A stretch of DNA of 64,000 nt from Candidatus Bipolaricaulota bacterium (GCA_028278555.1 JANQEA010000064.1:237334-301333), one strand, 5' to 3'; positions 1 to 9,704 are shown, numbered from the stretch's first letter. Notes: a model not told the origin generated them from the sequence alone. Numbers and translations: made by a program.

Positions 1-34
1 CCTATCCATGTTCGCTGCTTCATCAGATTCCCCC

Positions 35-63
35 TTGTCTTTCCCTCGTCACGCGTCGATGAT
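35..63 (+). promoter_or_regulatory. possible promoter of the thioredoxin gene
   Basis: A TTGTCT box (35-40) lies 17 bp upstream of GATGAT (58-63), about 48 bases before the ATG at 111. The -35 is good and the -10 matches four of six consensus positions. Nothing else is recognisable in the first 110 bases. Confidence 0.35.
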
Positions 64-110
64 TGATGGGACCTTACCCCGAATCGTGGGTCGAGGAAAG
101 CCGGAGGACG

Positions 111-731
111 ATGGAGAATCGACGAGTTCCGCGATCGAGATTGTGGTGGATGGGTATGACCGGCGTTGTGCTCGTCGTCGGGGCGATGATCGCGTCGCTC
201 TGTCTCCTGCAGAACGAGCAGCCTGCGCCGTCGACGATCGACACGACCGTCCCCGGCCTCGGTGGACCGAGCACACCCGGCTCCTCGACCGACTCCGGCG
301 GTCGAACCGTCGGCCATCGCGTCGGGGACGTCGCGCCGGTCTTCACGCTCCCGGCGCTCGACGGTAAGCCGATCGCCCTCTCGGACTATCGGGGGCGTCT
401 CGTCATTCTTGACTTCTGGGCGAGCTGGTGCGTCCCCTGTCGTCTGTCGATGCCCTCGCTCGCCGCGATGGCCGAGGAACTCGGCGAGGACGTCGTCCTC
501 GTCGGTGTCAGTCTCGACCGATCCGAGGTCGACGCCCGATCGTACGTCGACACGCGGGACTACACGAACCTGATCGCCCTGTACGGCTCGCTGAGCGCAG
601 CACGCGCCGTCGCCGACGACTACGGCGTTCGCGGGATCCCTCGAACATTCGTGATCGACCGAGAGGGCGTCGTCCGCTTCGCTGGACACCCGAATCTCCT
701 GAAGCGCGCGACGATCGAAGCCTTCCTCTGA
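111..731 (+). CDS. TlpA/ResA-type membrane-anchored thioredoxin
   Basis: This 206-residue protein is a thiol-disulfide oxidoreductase expected to work outside the cytoplasmic membrane. An N-terminal hydrophobic anchor (about residues 12-34) is followed by a Ser/Pro/Gly-rich linker and a thioredoxin fold. The redox motif is WCVPC (Cys107 and Cys110) and the cis-proline region is GIPRTFVIDREG. I chose the ATG at 111 because GGAGG lies just upstream; an in-frame TTG at 63 would add 16 unlikely residues. It is followed after 35 bases by the M32 carboxypeptidase. TlpA/ResA relatives reduce apo-cytochromes or other secreted thiol proteins; the partner here is unknown. Confidence 0.85.
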   Translation: MENRRVPRSRLWWMGMTGVVLVVGAMIASLCLLQNEQPAPSTIDTTVPGLGGPSTPGSSTDSGGRTVGHRVGDVAPVFTLPALDGKPIALSDYRGRLVILDFWASWCVPCRLSMPSLAAMAEELGEDVVLVGVSLDRSEVDARSYVDTRDYTNLIALYGSLSAARAVADDYGVRGIPRTFVIDREGVVRFAGHPNLLKRATIEAFL

Positions 732-766
732 AGCCAACCGAGCACAAGCGAAAGGAGCCACAACAC

Positions 767-2257
767 GTGGACACCCGAACGACGTACATCGACCTCCTCA
801 AGGAACTCGGCAAACTGAACTCGGCCGTCGCTCTCCTCACGTGGGACGAGGAGACCCACATGCCGAAGAAGGGGCTCGACCTCCGCGCCGAGACGGTCGG
901 CAAGCTTTCGCGGATGGCGTTCGAGCTGTCGATCAGCGACGAGCTCGGCCGCTGCATCGAGGATCTCGAGGGGCGCGACGACCTGACCGAACGGGAATCC
1001 GCGAGCCTCCGCGTCGTCGGCAAGGAGTATCGACGGAGCAAGGCCGTCCCCCCGGCCCTCTTCGAGGAGTTCACGATCGCCCAGTCGAAGAGCCAAGCCG
1101 CGTGGGGTGAGGCGAAGCGGACGTCCGACTTCGCGCTCTTCCAGCCTCATCTCGAGAAGATGGTCGACTACACCCGCCGGTTCGCCGACCTCTATGGGTA
1201 CGACGACTCGCCGTACGACGCGCTCCTCGGCCGCTACGAGCCGGGGATGACGACCGCCCGACTCCGCGAGATCATCCGACCGCTCCGCGAGCGGCTCGTC
1301 CCGTTCATCGATCGGCTCCTCGGCGAGAAGACGCCGTCGGACGCTTCCGTCCTCGATGGGCGATTCCCGATCGACCCGCAGCGGACGCTGGCGCGGACGG
1401 TCCTCGAGCAGATCGGATACGACTTCGATGCCGGCGCGCTTGACGATACGATGCATCCGTTCACGACCCAGATCGCGCCGGGCGATGTCCGCGTCACCAA
1501 CCGATACCTCGAATCGAATCCCCTCTCGGGGCTCTTCGGCGCCCTGCACGAGGGAGGTCACGCACTCTACGGGCAAGGGGCGGACGCCGAGCTGTATACC
1601 CTTGGCCTGAGCGACGGGGCCTCGTACGGGTTCCACGAATCGCAGTCGCGTCTGATCGAGAATCAGGTCGGACGGAGCCGACCGTTCTGGACGTTCTTCC
1701 GGCCGATCTTCACCGACGCGCTCCCGTCGCTTGCCGGCATTTCAGTCGACGATCTCTATCGAGCGGCGAACCGCGTCTCCCGATCTCTGATCCGCGTCGA
1801 GGCGGACGAGGTGACCTACAACCTTCACATCATGCTCCGTTTCGAGCTCGAGACGAAGCTCCTCGACGGTTCGGTCCGCGTCGCCGACCTCCCGGGTCTC
1901 TGGAACGATGCGATGGACAGCTACGTCGGGATCCGGCCGACGAACGACGCCGAGGGAGTGATGCAGGACGTCCATTGGTCGACCGGCCTGATCGGCTACT
2001 TCCCGTCGTACATGCTCGGGAACCTGTACGCCGCGCAGATCTCATGCACACTGCGCGAAGCGATCCCATCCTTGGATGAGCAAATCGCTGACGGCGACTT
2101 CGGGCCGCTCCTCGAATGGCTCCGCGACAAGATCCACCGCTTCGGAGCGATCTACGAACCGGGCGAGCTGATCGTTCGGATCACGGGGAAGGATCTGAGC
2201 TCCGAGCCGTTCCTCGACTACGTGACCGCGAAGTACTCCGAGATCTATCGTCTGTAG
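767..2257 (+). CDS. M32 family metallocarboxypeptidase (carboxypeptidase Taq-like)
   Basis: A 496-residue zinc carboxypeptidase, close to the usual length of about 500 for thermostable carboxypeptidase 1. It removes C-terminal residues from peptides in the cytoplasm. The zinc motif HEGGH starts at residue 261 and the family HESQS motif is at about 290, supplying the further glutamate. The GTG start at 767 is preceded by AAGGAG; the reading frame stays open further upstream but has no signal for an earlier start. It ends 14 bases from the convergent flavodoxin-like gene. With the M19 dipeptidase at 28 kb it suggests peptide use. Confidence 0.92.
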   Translation: MDTRTTYIDLLKELGKLNSAVALLTWDEETHMPKKGLDLRAETVGKLSRMAFELSISDELGRCIEDLEGRDDLTERESASLRVVGKEYRRSKAVPPALFEEFTIAQSKSQAAWGEAKRTSDFALFQPHLEKMVDYTRRFADLYGYDDSPYDALLGRYEPGMTTARLREIIRPLRERLVPFIDRLLGEKTPSDASVLDGRFPIDPQRTLARTVLEQIGYDFDAGALDDTMHPFTTQIAPGDVRVTNRYLESNPLSGLFGALHEGGHALYGQGADAELYTLGLSDGASYGFHESQSRLIENQVGRSRPFWTFFRPIFTDALPSLAGISVDDLYRAANRVSRSLIRVEADEVTYNLHIMLRFELETKLLDGSVRVADLPGLWNDAMDSYVGIRPTNDAEGVMQDVHWSTGLIGYFPSYMLGNLYAAQISCTLREAIPSLDEQIADGDFGPLLEWLRDKIHRFGAIYEPGELIVRITGKDLSSEPFLDYVTAKYSEIYRL

Positions 2258-2271
2258 GCCGATCGCGCCGA

Positions 2272-2919
2272 TTACTCGTTCGGCTTCCGTCGGCGGATCC
2301 GCCGACGCGGCTTCCGCGAGCGACTCTGTCCCTTTCGAGCGGAGATCGGCATCGTCGATTCGGCCGCCTTCGGCTTGCACATCGCGACCAGCGCGTCGTG
2401 GATCGTCTCCGTCTGATACTCGCGGGTCTTCTGCGTAACCGGGATGTAGTCGAACGGGGTTCCGCGAAGCTGGCGAACGAGGCGCTCCATCTCGGCGAGG
2501 CAATGGACCGCACCGTTCCCCGACCCTCCGGCCGCCGCGACGCAGACGACCGGCTTCCCCTCCAGGACGCTCTTCGAACCGTCCTTCTTCATCGCTTCGC
2601 AGCGGCGGAGCCGGTCGGTGAACGCTTTCATCGCCTCGCTCGGTTCGCCGAAGTAGACCGGGGTCACCCAGGCGATGCCCTCCGCTTCCTCGAACATCGT
2701 CTGGAGTTCGCCGAAGTCGTCCTCCAGTCGGCAACGATGCTTCGTCCGACAGGGTCCCCATCCGTCTTCGCAGACGGCGCAGCGGAGGAGGTTGTGGTCG
2801 TTCAAGTTGATCAATCGTGCTCGGCTCCGCCCATCGACGACGCCCTGTCGCGCCGCCTCGCCGCACGCTGCGGTCAAACCTTCCTTGTTCGGTGTGCTCG
2901 TTACGATCAGTACCTTCAT
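2272..2919 (-). CDS. flavodoxin-fold NAD(P)H-dependent reductase with cysteine cluster
   Basis: This 215-residue protein starts with a beta strand and a phosphate-binding turn (MKVLIVTSTPNKEG) typical of FMN-dependent flavodoxin-like reductases. A cluster of four cysteines (spacing CX2CX6CX5C) lies near residues 45-65. Iron-sulfur flavoproteins carry a compact cysteine motif in that place, so an Fe-S cluster is possible but not certain. The motif TPVYFGEPSEAMKAFTDR matches the flavin-binding loop. The C-terminus is a strongly basic Arg/Lys tail of about 20 residues. It lies 61 bases downstream of the xanthine-dehydrogenase large subunit on the same strand and could be its redox partner; that link is inferred. 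Confidence 0.75.
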   Translation of the reverse strand: MKVLIVTSTPNKEGLTAACGEAARQGVVDGRSRARLINLNDHNLLRCAVCEDGWGPCRTKHRCRLEDDFGELQTMFEEAEGIAWVTPVYFGEPSEAMKAFTDRLRRCEAMKKDGSKSVLEGKPVVCVAAAGGSGNGAVHCLAEMERLVRQLRGTPFDYIPVTQKTREYQTETIHDALVAMCKPKAAESTMPISARKGQSRSRKPRRRIRRRKPNE

Positions 2920-2980
2920 CGATATCCCTTCCCGCGGCGAGCGCCGCGCGGTGGTCTGAGTTGGTGGTCGCTCGAATCGG

Positions 2981-5302
2981 CTACGCGGTCGATCCATCTC
3001 GGATCGCACGCAGGACACGCTCCGGCGTGAACGGCGTCTCTCTCAATCGCACGCCGACGGCGTCGTAGACGGCATTGGCGATCGTCGGAATCGGACCGTT
3101 GATCCCGATCTCGCCGACCGATTTCGCTCCCATCGGTCCGGTCGGCTCGTACGACTCGACAAGGATCACCTCGAGTTTCGGAATGTCGAGCATTCCCGGA
3201 ATCTTGTAGTCGAACAACGATGGGTTTCGAACGCGGCCGCGCGAGCTGATCAACATCTCCTCGGTCAGTGCGTAGCCGATTCCGTTGACGATCGCACCCT
3301 CCATCTGCCCTTCGGCAAGCACCGGGTTGATCGCCACGCCGCAGTCGACGGCCGCCACGTAGTGGAGGACCTTGATCCGGCCGGTCTCGGTGTCGACGGC
3401 GACCTCGGCGAAGTTGGCGAGGAACGGTGGCGGCGATTCGGTCGGAACGCACGACGCGGTCGCCGCGATCTGGAACTGATCCGATTCGTACATCGCCCGC
3501 TGACAGACATCCGCCAGCGACAGACTCTTCCCATCCGGCCCGACGACGGACTCGTTCGCCAGCGACAGCTCGCTCGACGCAACGCCGAGGGCCGACGCGG
3601 CGACCTCGAAGATCTGGTCGCGGATCTTCTCCGCTGCACGCTGCACCGCCATCCCCGAGACGTACGTCGTCGACGACGCGTACGCTCCGACGTCGAACGG
3701 CGTGAAGTCGGTGTCGGAGGAGGTCACGAGCATCTTGTCGAGCGGGACGGCGAGGACCTCGGCCGCAATCTGGGCGAGGATCGTGTCCGATCCGGTGCCG
3801 ATGTCGGTCGCGCCGATCAGGAGGTTGAACGACCCGTCTTCGTTCATCTTTAGCGTCGCCGCGGCCATATCGATCAACGGGATCCCCGATCCCTGCATCA
3901 TGATCGACATCCCCACGCCGGGGACCCAGGACCCATCGCGATGCTTCTTCCCCCGCTTCTCGGCCCACCCGATCCGCTCGGCACCGACCTGGAGGCAGCG
4001 CTCGAGCTCGCAGCTCTTCACCGTTTGTTCGACACCCTCGCGTCCCTCGCCAAGCTTCTCGAAGATCGGCGAGGTTTCGTCGAGGCGGATATGGTTCAGC
4101 CGCCGCAGTTCGATCGGGTCGATCCCGAGGCGCTCGGCGAGTTCGTCCATCGCCGTCTCCAACGGGAAGTAGCCCTGCGTCGCACCGTAGCCGCGATACG
4201 CTCCGGGGACAGGCAGCGTCGTGTAGACAGCCTGACCGAAGAAGTGAGCATTCGGCGCCTTGTTGTAGAGCGGAAGCGTCTTCGATCCGGTGTTCGCAAG
4301 GACGGTCAGACCATGCGCTCCGTAGGCGCCAGTGTTCGAGATCGCCTCCATTTCGATCGCGCGGAGGACCCCGTCCTCGCCAGCGCCGAGCTTGACACGG
4401 ACGCGCATCGGATGCCTCGTCCGAGCCGAGGTGAACTCCTCTTTGCGGGTCAGGCTGATCAGCGCCGGGCGGCCGGTCCGAAGCGTCACCAGACCGACAA
4501 TGTCCTCGAGCAGGACCTCTTGCTTCGTCCCGAAGCCGCCGCCGACCCGCGGCTTGATCACCCGGATATCCCGGATCGGGATCCCGAGTGTCTGCGCGAC
4601 GATCCGACGGACGTGAAATGGAACCTGCGTGCTCGTCCGAAGGATGAGTCGGTCCTCACTGTCGAGGTAGCTCAGGACAACGTGCGTCTCGATCGGCGTG
4701 TGCTGTGCGTACTGCGTTTCACAGACGACCTCCACGACCGCATCGGATCCGTCGAAGCCCGCCTCGACGTCGCCGACATCGATGTCGACGTCGGCGACGA
4801 TGTTCCGCGACGCGTCGTAGATCCCAGTCGAGTCGGGTTCGTCGTGGATCACCGGCGCGCCTTCTCGGAGGGCGTCGTCGATCGACAGGACCGGCTCGAG
4901 CTCCTCGTAGTCGACGCGGATCGCCGCCAGCGCCGCCTCGGCGATCGCTTCCGTCTCCGCGGCAACCGCAGCGACGCGATCCCCGACGAAGCGGACCTTG
5001 TCCTCGAACATCCGCGCGTCGTACGGCGACGGCTCGGGGAATCCCTGGCCTGCCGTCGTGTGCCGCGTCGGTGGCGTGTTCTCGTGGGTCAGGATGCAGG
5101 CGACCCCGTCCATCGCCTCGGCGGCCGACACGTCGATGCTCCGGATCCGCGCGTGCGCCTTCGGGCTGCCGAGAATCTTGACGTGAAGCGTCTCCGGGAG
5201 CCTCAGGTCAGCCACGAAGACCGGTTTGCCGGTGACAAGAGCTCGGCCGTCGACCTTCCGTTCTCCCTTCCCGACGATCGCGAATTCGGGGCGTTCAGCC
5301 AT
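2981..5302 (-). CDS. xdhA: xanthine dehydrogenase-type molybdopterin-binding large subunit
   Basis: The 773-residue large subunit of a molybdenum hydroxylase carries the Mo-pterin and hydroxylates purines such as hypoxanthine or xanthine. The molybdopterin loop GGGFGTKQE is at residues 254-262, the AYRGYGATQ loop (substrate arginine position) lies near 368, and the catalytic glutamate is in VGEIGINGP (Glu731). Its first codons overlap the Fe-S subunit by 8 bases, giving the order FAD subunit, Fe-S subunit, large subunit. Adenine deaminase and a nucleoside importer upstream support a purine substrate. It is the only large subunit in the window, although two sets of small and FAD subunits exist. 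Confidence 0.9.
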   Translation of the reverse strand: MAERPEFAIVGKGERKVDGRALVTGKPVFVADLRLPETLHVKILGSPKAHARIRSIDVSAAEAMDGVACILTHENTPPTRHTTAGQGFPEPSPYDARMFEDKVRFVGDRVAAVAAETEAIAEAALAAIRVDYEELEPVLSIDDALREGAPVIHDEPDSTGIYDASRNIVADVDIDVGDVEAGFDGSDAVVEVVCETQYAQHTPIETHVVLSYLDSEDRLILRTSTQVPFHVRRIVAQTLGIPIRDIRVIKPRVGGGFGTKQEVLLEDIVGLVTLRTGRPALISLTRKEEFTSARTRHPMRVRVKLGAGEDGVLRAIEMEAISNTGAYGAHGLTVLANTGSKTLPLYNKAPNAHFFGQAVYTTLPVPGAYRGYGATQGYFPLETAMDELAERLGIDPIELRRLNHIRLDETSPIFEKLGEGREGVEQTVKSCELERCLQVGAERIGWAEKRGKKHRDGSWVPGVGMSIMMQGSGIPLIDMAAATLKMNEDGSFNLLIGATDIGTGSDTILAQIAAEVLAVPLDKMLVTSSDTDFTPFDVGAYASSTTYVSGMAVQRAAEKIRDQIFEVAASALGVASSELSLANESVVGPDGKSLSLADVCQRAMYESDQFQIAATASCVPTESPPPFLANFAEVAVDTETGRIKVLHYVAAVDCGVAINPVLAEGQMEGAIVNGIGYALTEEMLISSRGRVRNPSLFDYKIPGMLDIPKLEVILVESYEPTGPMGAKSVGEIGINGPIPTIANAVYDAVGVRLRETPFTPERVLRAIRDGSTA

Positions 5303-5771
5303 CGTTCCCGCCCCCCTTCATCGCCGCGGCCGCCTGTTGCACCGCGCGAACCTGCTTGACGTAGCCGGTGCATCGACAGAGGTTCCCTGACAGCCCCTGG
5401 CGGATCTCGTCCTCGGTCGGCTCAGGATTTCGAGAGAGGAGATCGACCGCTCCGATCACCATCCCGGGCGTGCAATAGCCGCACTGGATCCCGCCCTCGT
5501 CGAGGAACGCCTCCTGCACCGGATGGAGGCGGCCGTCCCGTTCGAGGCCCTCCACAGTCGTCACCTCGCCGCCGTCGGCCTTGGCGGCGAAGACGATGCA
5601 CGAGTTGACCGCACGACCGTTCAGCAGCACCGCGCAGGCACCGCAGTCGCCCGTCCCGCACCCCGTCTTCACACCCATGTACCCTTCGCGGCGGAGGAGT
5701 TCGAAGAGCCGCTCTCCGGGCTCGATCGCCAGTCTCTTGCTCGTTCCGTTGATCGTCACCGTGATCGTCAT
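5295..5771 (-). CDS. xdhC: xanthine dehydrogenase-type [2Fe-2S] subunit (copy 1)
   Basis: A 158-residue electron-transfer subunit with two [2Fe-2S] clusters. The plant-type ferredoxin cysteines are in GCGTGDCGAC plus a later cysteine (VNSC). The helical-domain cysteines are in QCGYCTPGM and LCRCTGY, giving eight ligands. I start at the ATG at 5771 (MTITVTING), which overlaps the FAD-subunit stop as ATGA; an upstream start would add 13 atypical residues. It passes electrons from the Mo site to the FAD subunit. A paralogue lies at 19431. Confidence 0.93.
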   Translation of the reverse strand: MTITVTINGTSKRLAIEPGERLFELLRREGYMGVKTGCGTGDCGACAVLLNGRAVNSCIVFAAKADGGEVTTVEGLERDGRLHPVQEAFLDEGGIQCGYCTPGMVIGAVDLLSRNPEPTEDEIRQGLSGNLCRCTGYVKQVRAVQQAAAAMKGGGNDG

Positions 5772-6619
5772 TCGACCCCTCCCAGCTGCTCCACGATCCG
5801 ACGGAGACATCGCGACACTCCAACGCGCGTCAGGTCCCGTCGATAGCCGGCCGTCGCCCGACGATCGTCGCGAGCGTCGATCGTGTCGGCCGCCATCGCG
5901 GCGATCCGCTCGATCGTCCCATCGTCAAGCGGCGACCCGTTCAGCGCCTCCTCGACCGGTGTCAGCCGCGTCGCGAGTGCCGGCGTCCCGCCGATGGAAA
6001 TCCGGACCGTCTTGCATCGCCCCGACTCGACGGAGAGGAACGCAGCACAGTTGAGAACTGCGACGTCGAACCCGGTGCTGCTGAACTCCTCGAACGCGCA
6101 GGCCGATGCCTTGCCCTCGGCGGGGAGACCGATCTCGGTGATCAGCGGTCGCTCCCCGCTCACCCGCCGCGCGAAGTACTCGCTCATCGAGAGCCTGCTG
6201 GCTTGACCGTCGAAGAGGCTCAGCTCGGCGCCGAGGACGTAGAGGAGGGGAATCACGTCGGACCATGGATGGGCACTCCCGAGCGTCCCCCCGATCGTCG
6301 CGATGTTCCGCTGCAGCGGCGACGCGACCTTCTCGAGGACTTCAACGAGGATCCCGCCGAGGAACGCCCGCGCCGGCTCAGCCTCGAGGATCTCGGTGAA
6401 CGTCGTCGTCGCCCCGATCGCCAATCCGCCTTCGTCACGGACGTACGAAAGGTCCAGACCAGTCAGATCGACCGCGGCCGTCGTCTCGGGGACGGAATAG
6501 AGGAGGGCATCGATCCCCCCGCCGATCGGCTTGGCTCCCTTCCCCCGCTCGGCGAGCACGTTCCACGCCTCTTCGACGCTCGCCGGCCTGATGTAGTCAC
6601 GGATATGCGTTGGGACCAC
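5768..6619 (-). CDS. xdhB: xanthine dehydrogenase-type FAD-binding subunit (copy 1)
   Basis: A 283-residue FAD subunit of the CO dehydrogenase/xanthine dehydrogenase family. Typical features are a PIGGGID-type flavin loop (about residues 32-38) and the second FAD motif NIATIGGTLGSAHP near residues 105-118. The start is a GTG at 6619; a purine-rich run abuts it and a GGGAG sits 11 bases upstream, so the exact start is slightly uncertain. It begins 15 bases after adenine deaminase and overlaps the Fe-S subunit by ATGA, so ade and the three hydroxylase genes look like one operon. Confidence 0.9.
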   Translation of the reverse strand: MVPTHIRDYIRPASVEEAWNVLAERGKGAKPIGGGIDALLYSVPETTAAVDLTGLDLSYVRDEGGLAIGATTTFTEILEAEPARAFLGGILVEVLEKVASPLQRNIATIGGTLGSAHPWSDVIPLLYVLGAELSLFDGQASRLSMSEYFARRVSGERPLITEIGLPAEGKASACAFEEFSSTGFDVAVLNCAAFLSVESGRCKTVRISIGGTPALATRLTPVEEALNGSPLDDGTIERIAAMAADTIDARDDRRATAGYRRDLTRVGVSRCLRRIVEQLGGVE

Positions 6620-6634
6620 CCCTTCTTGTTCTCC

Positions 6635-8443
6635 CTACGGATTATCTTCGTCGACGAAGAGTGGCACAATCTCGAACGCGTCGACATCGACGAGGCCGCG
6701 GTCGGTCAGCCGGAGCTGCGGGATCACCGGGAGGGCGAGGAGCGAGAAGGTCATGAACGCATCCCCCGCCGTGCACCCGCAGTCGCGAAGTCCTTGATGG
6801 ATCGTCTCGGCGCGCGCTGCGACTGACTCGATCGGTTCGTCCGACATCAATCCGGCGATCGGCAGCGGAAGCTCCGCGATCACGTCTTCATCTCGGACGA
6901 GGACGACTCCGCCGCCGAGTGCTACGACGCGGTTCGCCGCGTCGGCCATCGCGTCGGGATCGGTCCCGAGGACGAGGAGATTGTGGCTGTCGTGTGACAG
7001 GCTGCTCGCCAACGCGCACTGTCCTTCGAGGCCGAAGCCCCGGACGAACCCGTGCCCGATCCGCCCGCTCCCGTGGTGTCGCTCGATCACCGCGAGGCGC
7101 GCGATATCGCTGCCGGGAGTCGGGGCGACCGTCCCTTCAGCGACCGGAAGTTCGGCCACAACCGCCCGCGTCGGTGCCTGGTTCTCGATGATTTCGATCA
7201 CCCGGCAGCGGACCGCTTCGACACCCTCGGGCACCCCGACGGCAAAGTCCGGCGGTCCAAGCCGCCGATCGATCCGGACGCTCCGCCGCACGGACTCCGG
7301 GTACTCGAACGACCCGATCGTCGTTGCGAGCTTCGCGTTGCGCGCAACCACGTCGCCCGCGGCGATCACTTCGGATACGTCGAACCGCTCGAGATCGACG
7401 ACGAGGAGGATGTCGGCATACCGCCCGGGAGCAACACTCCCGACGTCGCGCCCGACACCGAAGTGCTCCGCCGTGTTCACGGTCGCCATCTGGATCGCGG
7501 TCATCGGGGCGACGCCCTCTCGAATCGCCAACCGGAGGACATCGTCCATGTGCCCTTGGTTCAACACCGTCCCGGCATGCCGATCGTCGGTACAGAGGAG
7601 GACGCGTCGCGGGTTGATTCCTTCCTCCGTCACCGCCTTGATCTGGGCGGGGAGATCCCGCCAGGCCGAGCTCTGTCGGACCATCGCGGACATTCCTTGT
7701 CGGACTCGCGCAATCACGTCCTCGACTCGCGTTCCTTCATGGCAGTCACTCGGCCCGCCGGCCACATACGCGTGGAACGGTCGGCCGAGGTCGGGCGAAG
7801 CGTAATGCCCGCCAACGACTCCTCCGGCCTTCAGCGTCGCGGCGATCTCTGCATGGAGACCTTCGTCGCCAGCCGCCACGCCGGGGTAGTTCATCACCTC
7901 GCCGAGCCCGATGACGCCGCCCCAGCCCATCGCCTCGGCGACCTCGTCCGGTCCGAGCTCCGCCCCGGACGTCTCCAGCCCGGGGGCCGCCGGGACGCAC
8001 GAGGGAATCTGAACGTAGATCTGCATCGGTGTCGTCTTCGCCTCGTCGACCATCAGTCGGACACCGGCGAGTCCGAGGACGTTCGCGATCTCGTGCGGGT
8101 CGATGAACGCGCCCGTCGTCCCGCGAGGGAGGACCGCTGCCGCGAAGCTCGACACCGAGAGCATCGTGCTCTCGACGTGCATATGGGCGTCGAGGAGTCC
8201 GGGGACGATGAACCGGCCGTCGGCCTCGATCACCGTCGTCTCCGGTCCGATCATCGGGCCGGCATCCGGGCCACAATAGGCAATCCGACAGCCGCAGACG
8301 GCGACGTCGGTCGCCTCGAGGATCTCACCGGAGAAGACGTTCACCCATCGCCCTCCGCGAAGGACCAGGTCGGCCGAACGTCGTCCGGCGGCGACCTCAA
8401 CCAAGGCGCGTGTCATCTCATGCAGTGGCTTTCGCTCGGGCAT
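6635..8443 (-). CDS. ade: adenine deaminase
   Basis: This 602-residue enzyme deaminates adenine to hypoxanthine (EC 3.5.4.2), the substrate expected for the hydroxylase encoded just downstream. Family landmarks are the metal motif DAHMHVEST, FIDPHEIANV, LLCTDDRHAG, and the C-terminal LSHDSHN typical of Ade. Length matches bacterial Ade (about 580-600). The ATG at 8443 has AGAAGG upstream. It lies 94 bases after the binding-protein gene, with a terminator-like hairpin in the gap, so it may be transcribed partly independently of the transporter. Confidence 0.95.
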   Translation of the reverse strand: MPERKPLHEMTRALVEVAAGRRSADLVLRGGRWVNVFSGEILEATDVAVCGCRIAYCGPDAGPMIGPETTVIEADGRFIVPGLLDAHMHVESTMLSVSSFAAAVLPRGTTGAFIDPHEIANVLGLAGVRLMVDEAKTTPMQIYVQIPSCVPAAPGLETSGAELGPDEVAEAMGWGGVIGLGEVMNYPGVAAGDEGLHAEIAATLKAGGVVGGHYASPDLGRPFHAYVAGGPSDCHEGTRVEDVIARVRQGMSAMVRQSSAWRDLPAQIKAVTEEGINPRRVLLCTDDRHAGTVLNQGHMDDVLRLAIREGVAPMTAIQMATVNTAEHFGVGRDVGSVAPGRYADILLVVDLERFDVSEVIAAGDVVARNAKLATTIGSFEYPESVRRSVRIDRRLGPPDFAVGVPEGVEAVRCRVIEIIENQAPTRAVVAELPVAEGTVAPTPGSDIARLAVIERHHGSGRIGHGFVRGFGLEGQCALASSLSHDSHNLLVLGTDPDAMADAANRVVALGGGVVLVRDEDVIAELPLPIAGLMSDEPIESVAARAETIHQGLRDCGCTAGDAFMTFSLLALPVIPQLRLTDRGLVDVDAFEIVPLFVDEDNP

Positions 8444-8490
8444 CGCCTTCTCTTACTCCCTTGCCTGCTTACTTCCTTCGCTTCCGGGTG

Positions 8491-8527
8491 GATAGAGAAA
8501 CGGCGGCCGCCCGGACGCGACCGCCGT
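8491..8527 (-). terminator. rho-independent terminator after the nucleoside-binding protein
   Basis: On the minus strand, arms ACGGCGG and CCGCCGT (8521-8527 and 8500-8506) with further inner CGC/GCG pairing form a GC-rich hairpin directly followed by TTTCTCTATC. It lies 11 bases past the stop of the binding-protein gene. It probably ends or attenuates the transporter transcript before ade. Confidence 0.6.
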
Positions 8528-8537
8528 ACGGTTCAGA

Positions 8538-9704
8538 CTACTCCGGTTCGTTCGGCCATGGGCCGACGATGTTCTCAAAGGCCCATTCCATCGTAATCAG
8601 CGAGTCGACCGACAGCCAGAAGCCTGCCTGGACGACTTCGTTGCCGTTACGGTCCATGATCGGTCCCTGGAACGGATCGAACGTCACGCCTGGATCGGAG
8701 AACTGCGCCAACCGGATGTTGTGCAGGTCATAGGCGGAGATCATCCCGAAGGTGGGATCGTCGATCATGTAGGCCTTGAGCGCGTCGATGTACAGCGGGT
8801 TGATGGGTACGCCAGGCGCGGCTTCTGGGAAGACGGCGTCCTGAGTCATCAGCCACCAGTAGTCGACATGCTGCAGGTTGCTCGTGGTGTACGTGCCCTC
8901 GTAGATCTTCGTGAGGAAGTCCACGTAGATCTTGCCCCAATCGATGGCTTGGCCGGAGACAACGTAGTCCGGAGCGAACTGGTACATCTGCGAACCATAG
9001 TGACCAAAGCTGATCATCTCATTCTCAGCGGCGACCTGGACAACGGTTGGGGAGTCCTCGGTGAATGCGAAGACATCGCAGCCGTCCGCAATCAGTGCGT
9101 TCGTCGCTTCGGTTGCTGCACCCGGATCGAACCAGGCATAGATCCACTTCACGTGGACTTCTGCGTCTGGATTGGCCGCCTTGACACCCATCGCCCACGC
9201 GTTCATGTGCCGCTTCACTTCCGGAATCGGGAAGGCGCCGACGTAGCCCACCTTGCCGGTTTCGGTCAGTGCGCCAGCGATGAGACCGTTCAGGTAGTAG
9301 ACCTGATAGAAGTCGGCCATGAAGGACATCATGTTCGGCGCGCGCTTGAATCCGGAGGCGTGTCCGAAGAATACGTCCGGATGCCGAAGGGCGGCGTCGA
9401 GCGTTCCATCCATGAACCCGAAGCTCGTGGTCAGAATGACGTTGCACCCATGCTGGGCAATCAGGTCGTCGATCACTGGACCTTCCTGTCCCTCGGCCAC
9501 GGACTCGACGATGACCGTACTGGCAAACGGGAGTGCTTCCACAGCAATACGGCCGTCATTGTGCGAATAGGTCCAGCCGAAGTCTCCGATCGGGCCGACG
9601 TAGATGAACCCGACCTTGAGATCCTCGCCGGGCTCGTAGGCCACAACGGCTCCTCCTACAAGTGCGAGGATGAGCATTGCGGCAATCAGAAATCTCTTAT
9701 TCAC
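8538..9704 (-). CDS. BMP/PnrA-type nucleoside-binding protein of ABC importer
   Basis: A 388-residue exported binding protein of the basic membrane protein (BmpA/PnrA/Med) family, which captures purine nucleosides. The N-terminus is a signal peptide (residues 1 to about 25) with no lipobox cysteine; cleavage after an AVVA-like site seems likely. The mature part begins with the family strand LKVGFIYVGPIGDFGWTY and later has GKVGYVGAFPIPEV. The start is the GTG at 9704, preceded by AAGGAGG. It follows the two permeases after 87 bases. Its codon use differs from most of the window (see findings). Confidence 0.9.
   Translation of the reverse strand: MNKRFLIAAMLILALVGGAVVAYEPGEDLKVGFIYVGPIGDFGWTYSHNDGRIAVEALPFASTVIVESVAEGQEGPVIDDLIAQHGCNVILTTSFGFMDGTLDAALRHPDVFFGHASGFKRAPNMMSFMADFYQVYYLNGLIAGALTETGKVGYVGAFPIPEVKRHMNAWAMGVKAANPDAEVHVKWIYAWFDPGAATEATNALIADGCDVFAFTEDSPTVVQVAAENEMISFGHYGSQMYQFAPDYVVSGQAIDWGKIYVDFLTKIYEGTYTTSNLQHVDYWWLMTQDAVFPEAAPGVPINPLYIDALKAYMIDDPTFGMISAYDLHNIRLAQFSDPGVTFDPFQGPIMDRNGNEVVQAGFWLSVDSLITMEWAFENIVGPWPNEPE

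Noticed and set aside
3941..5359. 472-codon plus-strand frame opposite the hydroxylase large subunit
   Set aside because: Antisense shadow; the opposite strand has conserved Mo-pterin motifs.
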